Notes under the pieces: model-generated
Database searches by the model: none
Seen by the model: the letters and a program-made list of their open reading frames with translations, nothing else
Told to the model about the DNA's origin: nothing
Assembly: GCF_019396325.1 (NCBI RefSeq)
Contig: NZ_JAHKRO010000061.1
Span: forward strand, 1-55,790
DNA from: Nonomuraea ceibae
GTDB lineage: Bacteria > Actinomycetota > Actinomycetes > Streptosporangiales > Streptosporangiaceae
DNA length: 55,790 nucleotides
Direction of reading: 5' to 3'
Shown: one piece after another, positions 27,315-38,372 of the stretch
Layout: each line of letters starts with the position of its first letter
Position numbering within the stretch: the stretch's first letter is position 1
Program-made: the position numbers and the translations under genes

Positions 27315-27959
27315 TCACTCCGTGGTGAGTGATCGCTCCTGGGCGTAGAGGTCGAGGCGGTCAAAGGCGGGCCGCCAGTCGTCGCGGTAGGCGGCGCGAA
27401 CCTCGTCGGGCATGCCGTCGAGGATGCTCGCGGCGGCCTCGTCGGCGCGCCCGTCGAGGACCCACGGCAGGTAGGTGGTGTCGTCGTGGCCGATCCTGCG
27501 GCGGTGCGCCGCGCCGAACCCGGCCCACTGCTCGGCGGTCAGCACCGCGTCGACGAGGGCGAGCCCGTCGGCCTCCTCGTGGCGCAGGTGGCCGCGCAGG
27601 CCGGTGGCGAGCTCGTCGATCAGGCCGGCCAGCCGCTCGGCGCCGTGGTCGCGGTCGGCCAGCGCGGCGTCCACGGCGCCGAGCAGCGGGTCGATGGCGG
27701 CGTGCTCGGCCTCCATGGCGTCGAGCAGCAGGAGGTCGTCGGGGCGTGCGGCGAGCGCGGCGCGCATGGGGGGCCACAGCGCCTCGTCCTCGGCGGCGTG
27801 GTGGACGGTCAGGAACCTCTTGAACAGCGACCACCCCGCCCCGGCGGCGAGGACCCGGCGGGGCTCGTCCCCCGCCCGGGCGGCGACCCTGGCGAGCCGT
27901 TCCAGCTCCCGCCGCAGCGCGTCGTGCATCGCGTTCATCATCGTGAAGTCGAGTGCCAT
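27315..27959 (-). CDS. Hemerythrin HHE domain protein
   Basis: A 214-residue helical protein with the di-iron pattern of HHE domains: His in NAMHDALRRELERL, HHAAEDEALWPP, EAEHAAIDPLL and HLRHEEADGL. Such proteins bind oxygen, nitric oxide or peroxide, or sense redox state. ATG 27959 begins the first recognisable helix; 27971 is an alternative. It is divergent from a double MarR regulator (103 bases between), which probably controls it. Confidence 0.82.
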   Translation of the reverse strand: MALDFTMMNAMHDALRRELERLARVAARAGDEPRRVLAAGAGWSLFKRFLTVHHAAEDEALWPPMRAALAARPDDLLLLDAMEAEHAAIDPLLGAVDAALADRDHGAERLAGLIDELATGLRGHLRHEEADGLALVDAVLTAEQWAGFGAAHRRRIGHDDTTYLPWVLDGRADEAAASILDGMPDEVRAAYRDDWRPAFDRLDLYAQERSLTTE

Positions 27960-28062
27960 GTCAGCGACCATAACCATCCACACATTAATCGTCAACAAGC
28001 TAACTAACACTCCGCCTAACCATCACAGGTCTCGGGTAAGCTGCCGCCCGGAGGTGTGATCG

Positions 28063-28896
28063 GTGACGGAAGGGACTCTCTCGGAGACGCTGCGCGGCTC
28101 CGTCGGGGCGCTGCTGCGCAGGGTGTATGCGCGCTTCACCGCCGAGGCGCTGGACGCCGACCCGGCCTCGCGCGACTACGTGGTCCTCGACACGCTCGCC
28201 GACCAGGACGCCGGCTCCCAGCACGACCTCGCGGAACGGCTCGGCATCAACAGGACGATCATGGTCCGCCTGATCGACCGGCTCCAGGACTCCGGGTACG
28301 TGACCCGCACGCGCAACCCCGCCAACCGGCGCTCGTACGTGCTGTCGATCACCCCCGAGGGCCGGGCGGCCCGCGACGCGATGCGGCAGGCGGTCGCCGA
28401 GCACGACGCGCGCATCACGGCCGCGCTGACCCCGGCCGAGCGGCGGCGGCTCGACGAGCTCCTGAGCCTGCTGCTCCCGGAGCCGGAGCCGCTGCGGACG
28501 ACCGCCTACCTGGTGGCGCAGGCGCACTACCGGCTGCGGCGCATGGGCGACGCGCTGCTGGCCGACGTGGGCCTGCGCACCCGGCACTTCGGCTCGCTCG
28601 CCGCGATAGAGGAGCTCGGCCCCTGCCCCCAGCAGGCGCTCGCCGAGCGCATGCACGTCTCCGAGCCGACGGCCGCCCAGATCGTCGACGAGCTGGTGCG
28701 GCTCGGCCTGGTGGCCCGGGGCCAGGACCCGCGCGACCGCCGCCGCTACGCGCTGGAGCTGACGCCCCTGGGCCGCGAACGGCTGGTCGTGGTGCGCGAC
28801 GCGGCGGCGCGGCTGCGCGAGGACGTCCGCGCCCTGCTCGGCACGGAGGCGACAGAGGAGCTGCGAGCGCTGCTCGGCAAGCTCCTCACGTCATGA
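28063..28896 (+). CDS. Tandem MarR-MarR fusion regulator
   Basis: A 277-residue protein made of two complete MarR domains. The first has QHDLAERLGINRTIMVRLID and wing NPANRRSYVLSITPEGR; the second has QQALAERMHVSEPTAAQIVD and wing DPRDRRRYALELTPLGR. MarR proteins normally work as homodimers of about 150 residues, so this looks like a covalent dimer. A strong GGAGGTG lies 6 bases before GTG 28063. It is divergent from the hemerythrin gene and overlaps the cytidine deaminase stop by 6 bases. A role in redox or phenolic sensing is inferred from the neighbour. Confidence 0.85.
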   Translation: MTEGTLSETLRGSVGALLRRVYARFTAEALDADPASRDYVVLDTLADQDAGSQHDLAERLGINRTIMVRLIDRLQDSGYVTRTRNPANRRSYVLSITPEGRAARDAMRQAVAEHDARITAALTPAERRRLDELLSLLLPEPEPLRTTAYLVAQAHYRLRRMGDALLADVGLRTRHFGSLAAIEELGPCPQQALAERMHVSEPTAAQIVDELVRLGLVARGQDPRDRRRYALELTPLGRERLVVVRDAAARLREDVRALLGTEATEELRALLGKLLTS

Positions 28897-29324
28897 GGAG
28901 TGCATCTCCTTGGTGGGCCAGGAGCCGTCGGGGGTGAACTGCGGCCCCCAGTAGTGGGGGTTGACCTCGCGCAGCGTGAGCGCGCGCCAGCCGCCTGCCC
29001 CGTCGGGCACGCCGACCTCGACGCCGGGCCCCCACAGCGCCAGCCGCTCCTGGCAGACGCCGCAGGGCGGCAGCACGAGCAGCGCGTCGCCCTCCCGGAA
29101 GACGCAGACGGAGGCGGTGACCTTCGCGTCGAGCGTGTAGGCCTGGCACAGCGCGCCGGTCTCGTGGCACAGCGACACGCCGCCGTTGAGGTTGTCGAGC
29201 CCGACGCTGGTGAGGATGCGGCCGTCGTCGAGGTAAACAGCGGCGGCGCCGCCCTCCTCGCCGGCCGGCCACCGGCGTTCGAGCTGGGCGACGGCCGCGT
29301 CGACGAGCTGCTGGTCGAGCCGCA

Positions 29325-29325
<1 letters not shown>
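28891..29325 (-). CDS. cdd: Cytidine deaminase-like protein
   Basis: A 144-residue protein of the cytidine deaminase fold. The zinc site is CHETGAL (Cys ligand and catalytic Glu) followed by PPCGVCQERL with two Cys ligands, the three-Cys arrangement of small tetrameric enzymes. It would deaminate cytidine/deoxycytidine for salvage; the CHE rather than CAE motif leaves a blasticidin-S-type deaminase possible. Its ATG overlaps the ispG stop (ATGA), so it is the coupled third gene of a dxr-ispG operon. Confidence 0.82.
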
Positions 29326-30494
<1,169 letters not shown>

Positions 30495-30535
30495 TTCAAC
30501 CCTTGAGTGTCGACGACGTTGTCCAGTTTAGGTAG

Positions 30536-31726
30536 CTAGCGGGACTGCCCGGCCGCGAGCTCCGCCGCGCGGGCGCGGGCCCAGGCGTCGGCGGCGAGCA
30601 CCTCCTCGACCGAGCCGGCCGGGGTGACCTCGTGCTCGTCCACGACGCGGGCGACGGTGTCGACGATCGCCAGGAACGGCAGCCGGCCGCCGATGAACGC
30701 CTCCAGGCACGCCTCGTTGGCCGCGTTGTAGACGGCCGGGGCGGTGCCGCCCTCGGCGCCCACGTGCCTGGCCAGCGCCACGGCGGGGAAGGCGGCGTCG
30801 TCGAGCGGCTCGAAGGTCCAGGTGTGGGCCCTGGTCCAGTCGACGGGCCGGGCGGCGCCGGTGACGCGCTCGGGGTGGCCGAGCGCGAGCGCGATCGGCA
30901 GCCGCATGTCGGGCGGGCTGGCCTGGGCGATGGTCGAGCCGTCGACGTACTCCACCATGGAGTGGATGATCGACTGCGGGTGGACGACGACCTCGATGCG
31001 GTCGAAGCCGATGTCGAACAGCAGGTGGGCCTCGATCACCTCCAGGCCCTTGTTGACCAGGGTCGCCGAGTTGATGGTGATCATCGGGCCCATGGACCAG
31101 GTGGGGTGGGCCAGCGCCATCTCGGGAGTGACGTCGGTCATCTCCGCGCGGGTCCGGCCGCGGAACGGCCCGCCGCTCGCGGTGACGACCAGCCGCCTGA
31201 CCGCGTCGGGGTCGTAGCCGTGCGGCCCGGAGGCCCACAGGCACTGCTGCAGGGCGGAGTGCTCGGAGTCGACGGGCAGGATCTGGCCGGGCTTGGCCAG
31301 CCGCTTGACCAGCGGGCCGCCGATGATCAGGGACTCCTTGTTGGCCAGCGCGAGCGTGCGCCCGGCCTCCAGCGCGACGAGCGTGGAGGTGAGGCCGAGC
31401 GCGCCGTTGATGCCGTTGAGCACGGTGTCGCACGGCCGGGCGGCGAGCTCCGCGACGCCGTCGGGGCCGGCGAGCACCTCGGGGGCGGCGCCGAGCGCGG
31501 CCAGCGCCTCCTTCAGGGCGGGCACGGCGGCGGGGTCGGCCACGGCGACGGCCTCCGCCCCGGTCTCGGCGGCCTGCCGGGCGAGGAGGTCGACCTTGCC
31601 TCCTCCTGCGGCGAGCGCCGCGACCCGGAAGCGGCCGGGGCAGGCGGCGATGACGTCGAGGGCCTGCGTGCCGACGGAGCCGGTGGAGCCGAGCACGACC
31701 ACGGAGCGGAGGGACTGTTCATGCAC
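30536..31726 (-). CDS. dxr: 1-deoxy-D-xylulose 5-phosphate reductoisomerase
   Basis: A 396-residue protein, standard length. VVVLGSTGSVGTQALDVI is the NADPH-binding Rossmann motif; NKESLIIGG, VDSEHSA and TASGGPFRG are the metal and substrate loops of DXR. It makes MEP from DXP, the committed step of non-mevalonate isoprenoid synthesis. GTG 31726 is the start in frame, with GGAGGGG 10 bases upstream; an out-of-frame ATG nearby is not used. The site-2 protease gene that usually separates dxr and ispG in actinobacteria is absent here. Confidence 0.96.
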   Translation of the reverse strand: MHEQSLRSVVVLGSTGSVGTQALDVIAACPGRFRVAALAAGGGKVDLLARQAAETGAEAVAVADPAAVPALKEALAALGAAPEVLAGPDGVAELAARPCDTVLNGINGALGLTSTLVALEAGRTLALANKESLIIGGPLVKRLAKPGQILPVDSEHSALQQCLWASGPHGYDPDAVRRLVVTASGGPFRGRTRAEMTDVTPEMALAHPTWSMGPMITINSATLVNKGLEVIEAHLLFDIGFDRIEVVVHPQSIIHSMVEYVDGSTIAQASPPDMRLPIALALGHPERVTGAARPVDWTRAHTWTFEPLDDAAFPAVALARHVGAEGGTAPAVYNAANEACLEAFIGGRLPFLAIVDTVARVVDEHEVTPAGSVEEVLAADAWARARAAELAAGQSR

Positions 31727-31913
31727 GGATCCATTGTCCCCTCCGCCCGGCCCGCGCGGGCACCGGGAGGCCCAGGTGGTCAACCGGAGTGACCCCAGAG
31801 CACCCAGTACGCAAATGCCGGAATATCCCCATATCCGAATCCGCATAAGCCGAGAAATCGCGATATTGCGCAGTTACCTTCCAACCCGAGATCCGGTCCC
31901 GGGAGGTAGAAAA
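31727..31913. promoter_or_regulatory. Divergent promoter region between dxr and protease genes
   Basis: This 187-base interval is far more AT-rich than its surroundings (GAATATCCCCATATCCG, GAGAAATCGCGATATTG) and contains the short palindrome ATCGCGAT near 31857. It must hold promoters for dxr on one side and the secreted proteases on the other. No clear -35/-10 pair was identified. Confidence 0.4.
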
Positions 31914-32885
31914 ATGCACCGCGGAGTCACCCTGCTCGCCGCTTTGACCCTCGCCCTGCTCCCGGCCGCGCCCGCGCACGCGGAGCCCAGGCCCGCGCAA
32001 CGGGCGGCGGCCGACTCCGACCGCGAGCGGCAGGCCGTCCTCGACTACTGGACACCGGCCAGGATGGCCGCGGCCCGGCCGCTCGACGTGGCAGCGCCGC
32101 ACGCCAAGGCCGCCGCCACCGCCGGCAAGCCGACCGAGGGCGCCCCGTGGACCGCCCCGCCCACCGGCGCCTCCGGCGTGCAGCTGCGGCAGGCGCCCAA
32201 CAGCGGCGGCCGCCCGTGGACCGGCGGCGGCGTGGTCGCCAAGGCCGCCGGCCGGGTGTTCTTCACCACCCAGGGGCGCAACGCCTCCTGCTCGGGCAGC
32301 GCCGTGACCAGCGCCAACAAGAGCGTCGTGCTGACCGCCGGGCACTGCGTGAAGATGGGCGGCGCCTTCCACACGAACTGGGTCTTCGTCCCGGGCTACG
32401 ACGCCGGGCAGCGGCCGTTCGGCACCTGGCCGGCCACCCGGCTGCTGACCACCCAGGAGTGGAACGCCACCGAGGACATCAACTTCGACGTCGCCGCCGC
32501 CGTGGTCGCGCCCCTGGAGGGGCGCTCGCTGACCGACGTGGTGGGCGGCCAGGGCGTCGCGTTCAACCAGCCCAGGCGCCGGCAGATGTACGCGTTCGGC
32601 TACCCGGCGGCGGCGCCGTACGACGGGTCCGCGCTCGTCTACTGCAGCGGCCGGGCCTTCGACGACTTCCTGCTGAGCCAGGACCTCGGCCTGACGTGCG
32701 ACATGACCGGCGGTGCGAGCGGCGGTCCGTGGATGCTGAATTTCAACGAGGCGACCGGTCTCGGCACGCAGAACTCGGTCAACAGCTTCAAATACAGCTT
32801 TGCCCCCAATTGGATGTTCGGGCCCTATTTTGGGACGGAAGCCCAATCCGTCTACGAGGCCGCCCAGAACACCGCCACGACCTGA
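31914..32885 (+). CDS. Secreted trypsin-like serine protease
   Basis: A 323-residue protein with a signal peptide (cleavage after AHA, residue 23), a pro-region of about 85 residues containing the motif DYWTPARM, and a chymotrypsin-fold domain. The triad is visible: His144 in TAGHCV, Asp192 in NFDVAAAVV and Ser269 in GGASGGPWM. Cysteines in ASCSGS and GHC, and in VYCSG and LTCDM, should form disulfides. A strong GGGAGG precedes ATG 31914. It is followed 56 bases later by a paralogue in the same direction. Confidence 0.88.
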   Translation: MHRGVTLLAALTLALLPAAPAHAEPRPAQRAAADSDRERQAVLDYWTPARMAAARPLDVAAPHAKAAATAGKPTEGAPWTAPPTGASGVQLRQAPNSGGRPWTGGGVVAKAAGRVFFTTQGRNASCSGSAVTSANKSVVLTAGHCVKMGGAFHTNWVFVPGYDAGQRPFGTWPATRLLTTQEWNATEDINFDVAAAVVAPLEGRSLTDVVGGQGVAFNQPRRRQMYAFGYPAAAPYDGSALVYCSGRAFDDFLLSQDLGLTCDMTGGASGGPWMLNFNEATGLGTQNSVNSFKYSFAPNWMFGPYFGTEAQSVYEAAQNTATT

Positions 32886-32896
32886 GGTAATTTACC
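32886..32896. promoter_or_regulatory. Short palindrome between the two protease genes
   Basis: GGTAA-T-TTACC starts directly after the first protease stop (TGA 32883-32885). It may be a small operator or a weak processing hairpin; the loop is too small for a terminator. Confidence 0.25.
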
Positions 32897-32941
32897 GAAA
32901 GTAGTCACAAGAACACATCTCGTGGTGCACACTCGGGGGGC

Positions 32942-34114
32942 ATGACGCTGACCACCCCCGTGCTGGCGGCCGCGCCCCTGGTCGCCGGACTCCTGGGGCC
33001 CGCGCTGATCGGCGCCGCCCCCGAGCAGCACCCCGGCCGCCAGGTCGCCGTCCCCGCCGCGGCGCACGGCGACATCGTCGAGCACGTCGCCGCCCGCAGC
33101 CCGGCCGACCAGCGCCGGGTGCTCGACTACTGGACCCCGCAGCGCATGTCCAAGGCGCTGCCGATCAGCCTGCTCGGCCTGGTCACCCAGGGCGGCCTGC
33201 TGGGCGGCCTCACCGACGCCAAGGAGTCCGGCGGGACCAAGGGCCTCGGCGTGACGGAGCTGAAGAAGGACCTCACCGACCTCACCAGCTCCAGCAAGCT
33301 CACCGGCACGCTCAACGGCCTGACCGGGGGCACGGGCCTCGGCGCCGCGCCCCAGCTGGCCAACCGCTCGATCGAGCTGGCCCCCGTCAAGCCGCGCCCG
33401 CAGCACCAGTCGTCCCGCCCGCTGGCCACCACCTCCGGCTCCCGGTGGGCCGTCGGCGGCGCGGTGGCCAGGACCACCGGCCGGGTCTTCCTCACCATGT
33501 CGGGCGTCGACTTCGTCTGCTCGGCCAGCACCGTGCGCAGCGCCAACCGCGACGTCGTCCTCACCGCCGGCCACTGCGTCAAGGACGGCACCGGCGCCTG
33601 GGCGCAGAACTGGACGTTCGTCCCCGCCTACGGCACCTCGGGCCGCAAGCCGTACGGGCAGTGGACGGCCCGCCGCATGTTCGTGGCGGGCCCGTGGTCG
33701 CGCAGCGCCGACGACAGCTACGACGTCGGCATGGTGGCGCTGGCCACGTCCGGCGGCAAGCACGTCGCCGACGTCGTGGGCACGCAGGAGATCGCCTTCA
33801 ACGCCAAGCGCGGCGGCCACGCGTTCGGCTTCGGCTACCCGGCCGACCCGCCCTACGACGGCAGCCACCTGGTCTACTGCGCCGGCAAGCTGCGTGACGA
33901 CCCCTACGGCGACACCCACGACCAGGGGCTGGGCTGCGACATGACGGCGGGCTCCAGCGGCGGGCCGTGGATGTCGGGGTTCGACAGCGCCACCGGCAAG
34001 GGCACGATCACGTCCCTGAGCAGCTTCAAGTACAGCAACGACCAGCGCACCATGTACGGCCCGTTCCTGGGCGAGGCGGCCAGGAAGCTGTTCCTCACGG
34101 CGGAGCGCGCCTGA
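32942..34114 (+). CDS. Secreted trypsin-like serine protease, paralogue
   Basis: A 390-residue paralogue of the preceding gene. The signal peptide is shorter (TPVLAAAPLVAGLLGPALI), the pro-region repeats the DYWTPQRM motif and is enlarged by about 70 residues rich in Gly, Leu and Ser. Catalytic residues are intact: TAGHCVKDG, SYDVGMVAL, and AGSSGGPWM for the nucleophile. The PYDGSHLVYC segment is shared with the first protease. The ATG follows a GGGGG run. The 3' end overlaps the convergent NACHT gene by 20 bases. Confidence 0.88.
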   Translation: MTLTTPVLAAAPLVAGLLGPALIGAAPEQHPGRQVAVPAAAHGDIVEHVAARSPADQRRVLDYWTPQRMSKALPISLLGLVTQGGLLGGLTDAKESGGTKGLGVTELKKDLTDLTSSSKLTGTLNGLTGGTGLGAAPQLANRSIELAPVKPRPQHQSSRPLATTSGSRWAVGGAVARTTGRVFLTMSGVDFVCSASTVRSANRDVVLTAGHCVKDGTGAWAQNWTFVPAYGTSGRKPYGQWTARRMFVAGPWSRSADDSYDVGMVALATSGGKHVADVVGTQEIAFNAKRGGHAFGFGYPADPPYDGSHLVYCAGKLRDDPYGDTHDQGLGCDMTAGSSGGPWMSGFDSATGKGTITSLSSFKYSNDQRTMYGPFLGEAARKLFLTAERA

Positions 34115-36683
34115 CCTCCGGGCGGCGCAGGTCGTCGACGTAGAGGGCGAGCAGCGCGCCCTCGTCGGGCAGGGCCGAGAACATGATCTGGCGACGGAGC
34201 TGCGCGATCGTCAGGAGCTTGTCCATCCCGGCCCACGACCAGCTGTACGGCGCGGGCTCCCACAGGTCGGGCAGCGACAGCTTCAGGTGCAGCTCCCGCA
34301 GGTCGTCCTGCGACCAGACCGGGCGCACGGCGACCAGGTCCACCAAGCTCTGCCATTCGGCGAGCGCGCACTGCGAGCGCCACAGCAGAGCGTAGCTGCG
34401 CCACTCGGTCACCACGTCCTCGTGTCCGGGCATGAACTCGCTGGCCCGCAGCTCGGGGGCGCACACGAGGGCGAGCACCATGAGGTTGGCCGAGTAGTAG
34501 GCGTATCGGCGCTGCGGCCCGGCGATCCACGGCCGGTAGGCGGCGATGGCGGAGTCCTCGCGCGCGTCCAGCTCCCGGAACAGCCGCAGCACCACCGCCC
34601 GCCACCGGTCGGGGTCGTCGGCCAGCTCCTGGAGGAACGAGACCACGGGCAGCCGTGAGGCCAGCGTCGCCCAGGACAGCACGGTGCGCAGCAGCCCGTC
34701 GTGCACGCCGGTGAGCACCAGGCTCGACTCCTGGGCGACCAGCTCGCGCAGCAGCGAGGCGACGAGCCTGGCGATGAGGAACTCGCCGAACGTCGCGTGC
34801 AGGAACTCGAAGGTGTGCAGCACCTCGCCGTCGCGCACGACCTGGGCGCGGTGCACGAAGAAGGACCTGGCCACGGCCTCGTGCCCGCCGCCGTGCCGCC
34901 GGACCGGCGCGGGCTCGCGCCGCCGTTCGGGCAGCAGCACCTCCAGGTCGGCGTCGACCTCCTCGACCGTGGCCCACTGCCGTCCCCGGTTGAACATGGA
35001 GGAGGCGACGAACGACAGCCGCAGCAGCTCCAGCTCCACCTGCCTGGCCACCTGCTCGCGCGGGTGGAGCTTCTCCAGCGCGCGTTCGGCGTAGCGGGTC
35101 ATCAGCCGCTCGTACAGCTCGGCCTGCCCGAGGGTGCCCGGTTCGCGGCGCAGCGCGTTGCCGTCGGCGTCGTAGAAGGCCAGCATGAGCAGCAGCAGCG
35201 GTGAGCCCGCCAGGTGCCGCTGGGTCATGGCCACGTCCAGGGTGAACGGCTCCAGCCCGGCGGCCGGGAAGTAGTCGGCGTTGACGGCGTTCCACACCTC
35301 GAGCCAGCGCCGGGTGGCGTCGGGGCCGAACGCCTCCAGCCGGGTGACCACGGTGCCCTCGGGCAGCCCGGCACGGTTGGCGACGGCGGTGCGCGAGGTG
35401 ACGACGACGGCGACGGCCCGCCCGGCGTCGGCCTCCTCGTGCTGGAACCTGGCGACCTTCATCAGGTAGTCCGACTGGCGCACGCCCGTGGCCTGGAGCA
35501 GCTCGTCGAACCCGTCCAGGATGATCACGGGCAGCGCGCCGCCGGCCGACCTGGCGATGGCCGGCCAGTCCTGGCGTTCGCCGCTCAGGTGGTGGACGGC
35601 CTCCTCGATCTGCTCCTGGATGCCCGCTCCGGCCGACACTTCACGCAGCGGCACCCGTATCGGCAGGAACGGCGCGTCGCGCAGGCGGGCGGCGAGCACC
35701 TTGCTCAGCACCGACTTGCCGGAGCCGGGCTGGCCGAGCACGAGGAGGGGCGCCTCGGCCGCCGCCGACGAGGTCAGGAACCCGGCCAGGAACACGGGCA
35801 GGTCGGAGCGGATCGGGTGCCCCTCCCACCAGGCGTCGCCGCTCGGGTCGTCGCCGGGCGCGATCCGCGCCGCCCTGAACTGCGGGGTCACGTACGCCTG
35901 CGCGAGCGTCGGCAGCCGCAGGCCGATCGGCAGGGCGCCGGTCTCGGCGATGGGCCGGACGAGCGCCGCCTGGTGCAGCCGGTCGAGCGCGGCGGCCCGC
36001 TCGGGCAGCGGCTCGCCGGTGGCGACGAGCGAGATGAGCCGCTCCAGCTCGGCCATGCCGGGCAGGCTCGGCTGGTGGTCGGCGATGCCCGCCCAGAACG
36101 CGAACTCCGGCACGTCCCTCGCCAGCGTGCGGAAGCGGTCGGTGTAGCGGAGCACGGCCATCTCGGCCAGCTCGTCCCCGTAGGCGGCGGCGGTCCACTG
36201 CCGGTCGTGGTCGCCGAGCCGCTCCCACAGGCCCAGCTCCCTGACGTGGGCGAGCAACTGCTGGCCGAGCCCGAGGTAGTAGCCGCGCACGACCGCCACG
36301 GTCTCGTCGAAGGAGGTGTGCGGCGAGGGGCACAGCGGCGCGGCCAGCTCCCAGTAGTGCCGCCCGCCGGCCTCGCCCGCGTGCAGCTCGCCGGGCGCGA
36401 ACGGCAGGTCGAGCGTGTCGACGGCCTCGACGTAGGCGGTGACGACGAGCACGGCGTGCGCGGCCTCGAACCTGTCGGTACGGGAGCGCCAGGTGCTGCC
36501 GGGACGCCATTCGCGCCAGCGTCCCAGCAGCTCGGCCCCGAGTTTGACCAGCGCCCCACGGGCCTCCATCACCCCCGCTACGGGCAGGAGCGCGACGGTT
36601 CCGGTGCTGACCAGCGCTTCGAGCGCCGGATCAGCGCCGCCGAGTAATCGGACAGCATCGATGTACCGGTATTTGTCCCCCAT
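34095..36683 (-). CDS. NACHT-domain NTPase, candidate antiphage protein
   Basis: An 862-residue STAND-class protein. Residues 1-290: a helical domain starting YRYIDAVRLLGGADPALEAL, like the NNH-type N-terminal domains of bacterial NACHT proteins. Residues 310-450: NTPase with Walker A GQPGSGKS (317-324), Walker B VIILDGFDEL (386-395, the NACHT acidic DGFDE form) and TSR (429-431). The C-terminal 400 residues are helical, including EFLHATFGEFLIARLV, the usual NACHT-associated segment before the sensor region. No leucine-rich or WD repeats are seen. Bacterial NACHT proteins are known antiphage sensors. It starts 30 bases after an aldehyde dehydrogenase gene on the same strand; only a weak AAGGCGG precedes the ATG. 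Confidence 0.82.
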   Translation of the reverse strand: MGDKYRYIDAVRLLGGADPALEALVSTGTVALLPVAGVMEARGALVKLGAELLGRWREWRPGSTWRSRTDRFEAAHAVLVVTAYVEAVDTLDLPFAPGELHAGEAGGRHYWELAAPLCPSPHTSFDETVAVVRGYYLGLGQQLLAHVRELGLWERLGDHDRQWTAAAYGDELAEMAVLRYTDRFRTLARDVPEFAFWAGIADHQPSLPGMAELERLISLVATGEPLPERAAALDRLHQAALVRPIAETGALPIGLRLPTLAQAYVTPQFRAARIAPGDDPSGDAWWEGHPIRSDLPVFLAGFLTSSAAAEAPLLVLGQPGSGKSVLSKVLAARLRDAPFLPIRVPLREVSAGAGIQEQIEEAVHHLSGERQDWPAIARSAGGALPVIILDGFDELLQATGVRQSDYLMKVARFQHEEADAGRAVAVVVTSRTAVANRAGLPEGTVVTRLEAFGPDATRRWLEVWNAVNADYFPAAGLEPFTLDVAMTQRHLAGSPLLLLMLAFYDADGNALRREPGTLGQAELYERLMTRYAERALEKLHPREQVARQVELELLRLSFVASSMFNRGRQWATVEEVDADLEVLLPERRREPAPVRRHGGGHEAVARSFFVHRAQVVRDGEVLHTFEFLHATFGEFLIARLVASLLRELVAQESSLVLTGVHDGLLRTVLSWATLASRLPVVSFLQELADDPDRWRAVVLRLFRELDAREDSAIAAYRPWIAGPQRRYAYYSANLMVLALVCAPELRASEFMPGHEDVVTEWRSYALLWRSQCALAEWQSLVDLVAVRPVWSQDDLRELHLKLSLPDLWEPAPYSWSWAGMDKLLTIAQLRRQIMFSALPDEGALLALYVDDLRRPEVRRAPP

Positions 36684-36713
36684 GCAGCATCGCCGCCTTG
36701 GATGGGCCGTTGG

Positions 36714-38141
<1,428 letters not shown>

Positions 38142-38220
38142 ACCCACGACGTTATGCCAAGCGGACAGAGGGGGATTTACACCAGGCTGCACAAGACTCC
38201 CGCCTGGCCCCACCGTTACG

Positions 38221-38236
38221 TACAAGCCCTCTTGTA
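38221..38236. promoter_or_regulatory. Candidate TetR operator
   Basis: TACAAG-CCCT-CTTGTA, perfect 6-bp arms, lies in the 231-base interval between the divergent aldehyde dehydrogenase and TetR genes. Overlapping GTTAC (38215) and GTAAC (38247) are a second, wider repeat with a different centre. Confidence 0.5.
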
Positions 38237-38372
38237 TACCCACTGTGTAACAGAAGTAGGCCTAATTCAGGATGTTTACGATGCGGAGCGGTTTGAACGG
38301 TCTCTGCCCTGGCTAAGTCATCGATGCGGGTCCCTCAGCGCGGCGGGCCCCCGAGCAGAAAGGCGTGGGCCC

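Noticed and set aside
30632..31792. Plus-strand frame of 386 codons
   Set aside because: It is antisense to dxr, with Gly/Asp/Val-rich low-complexity sequence and no domain.
31914..36683. Protease-NACHT defence operon
   Set aside because: Both proteases have signal peptides and run on the opposite strand, so a direct cytoplasmic partnership with the NACHT protein is unlikely.
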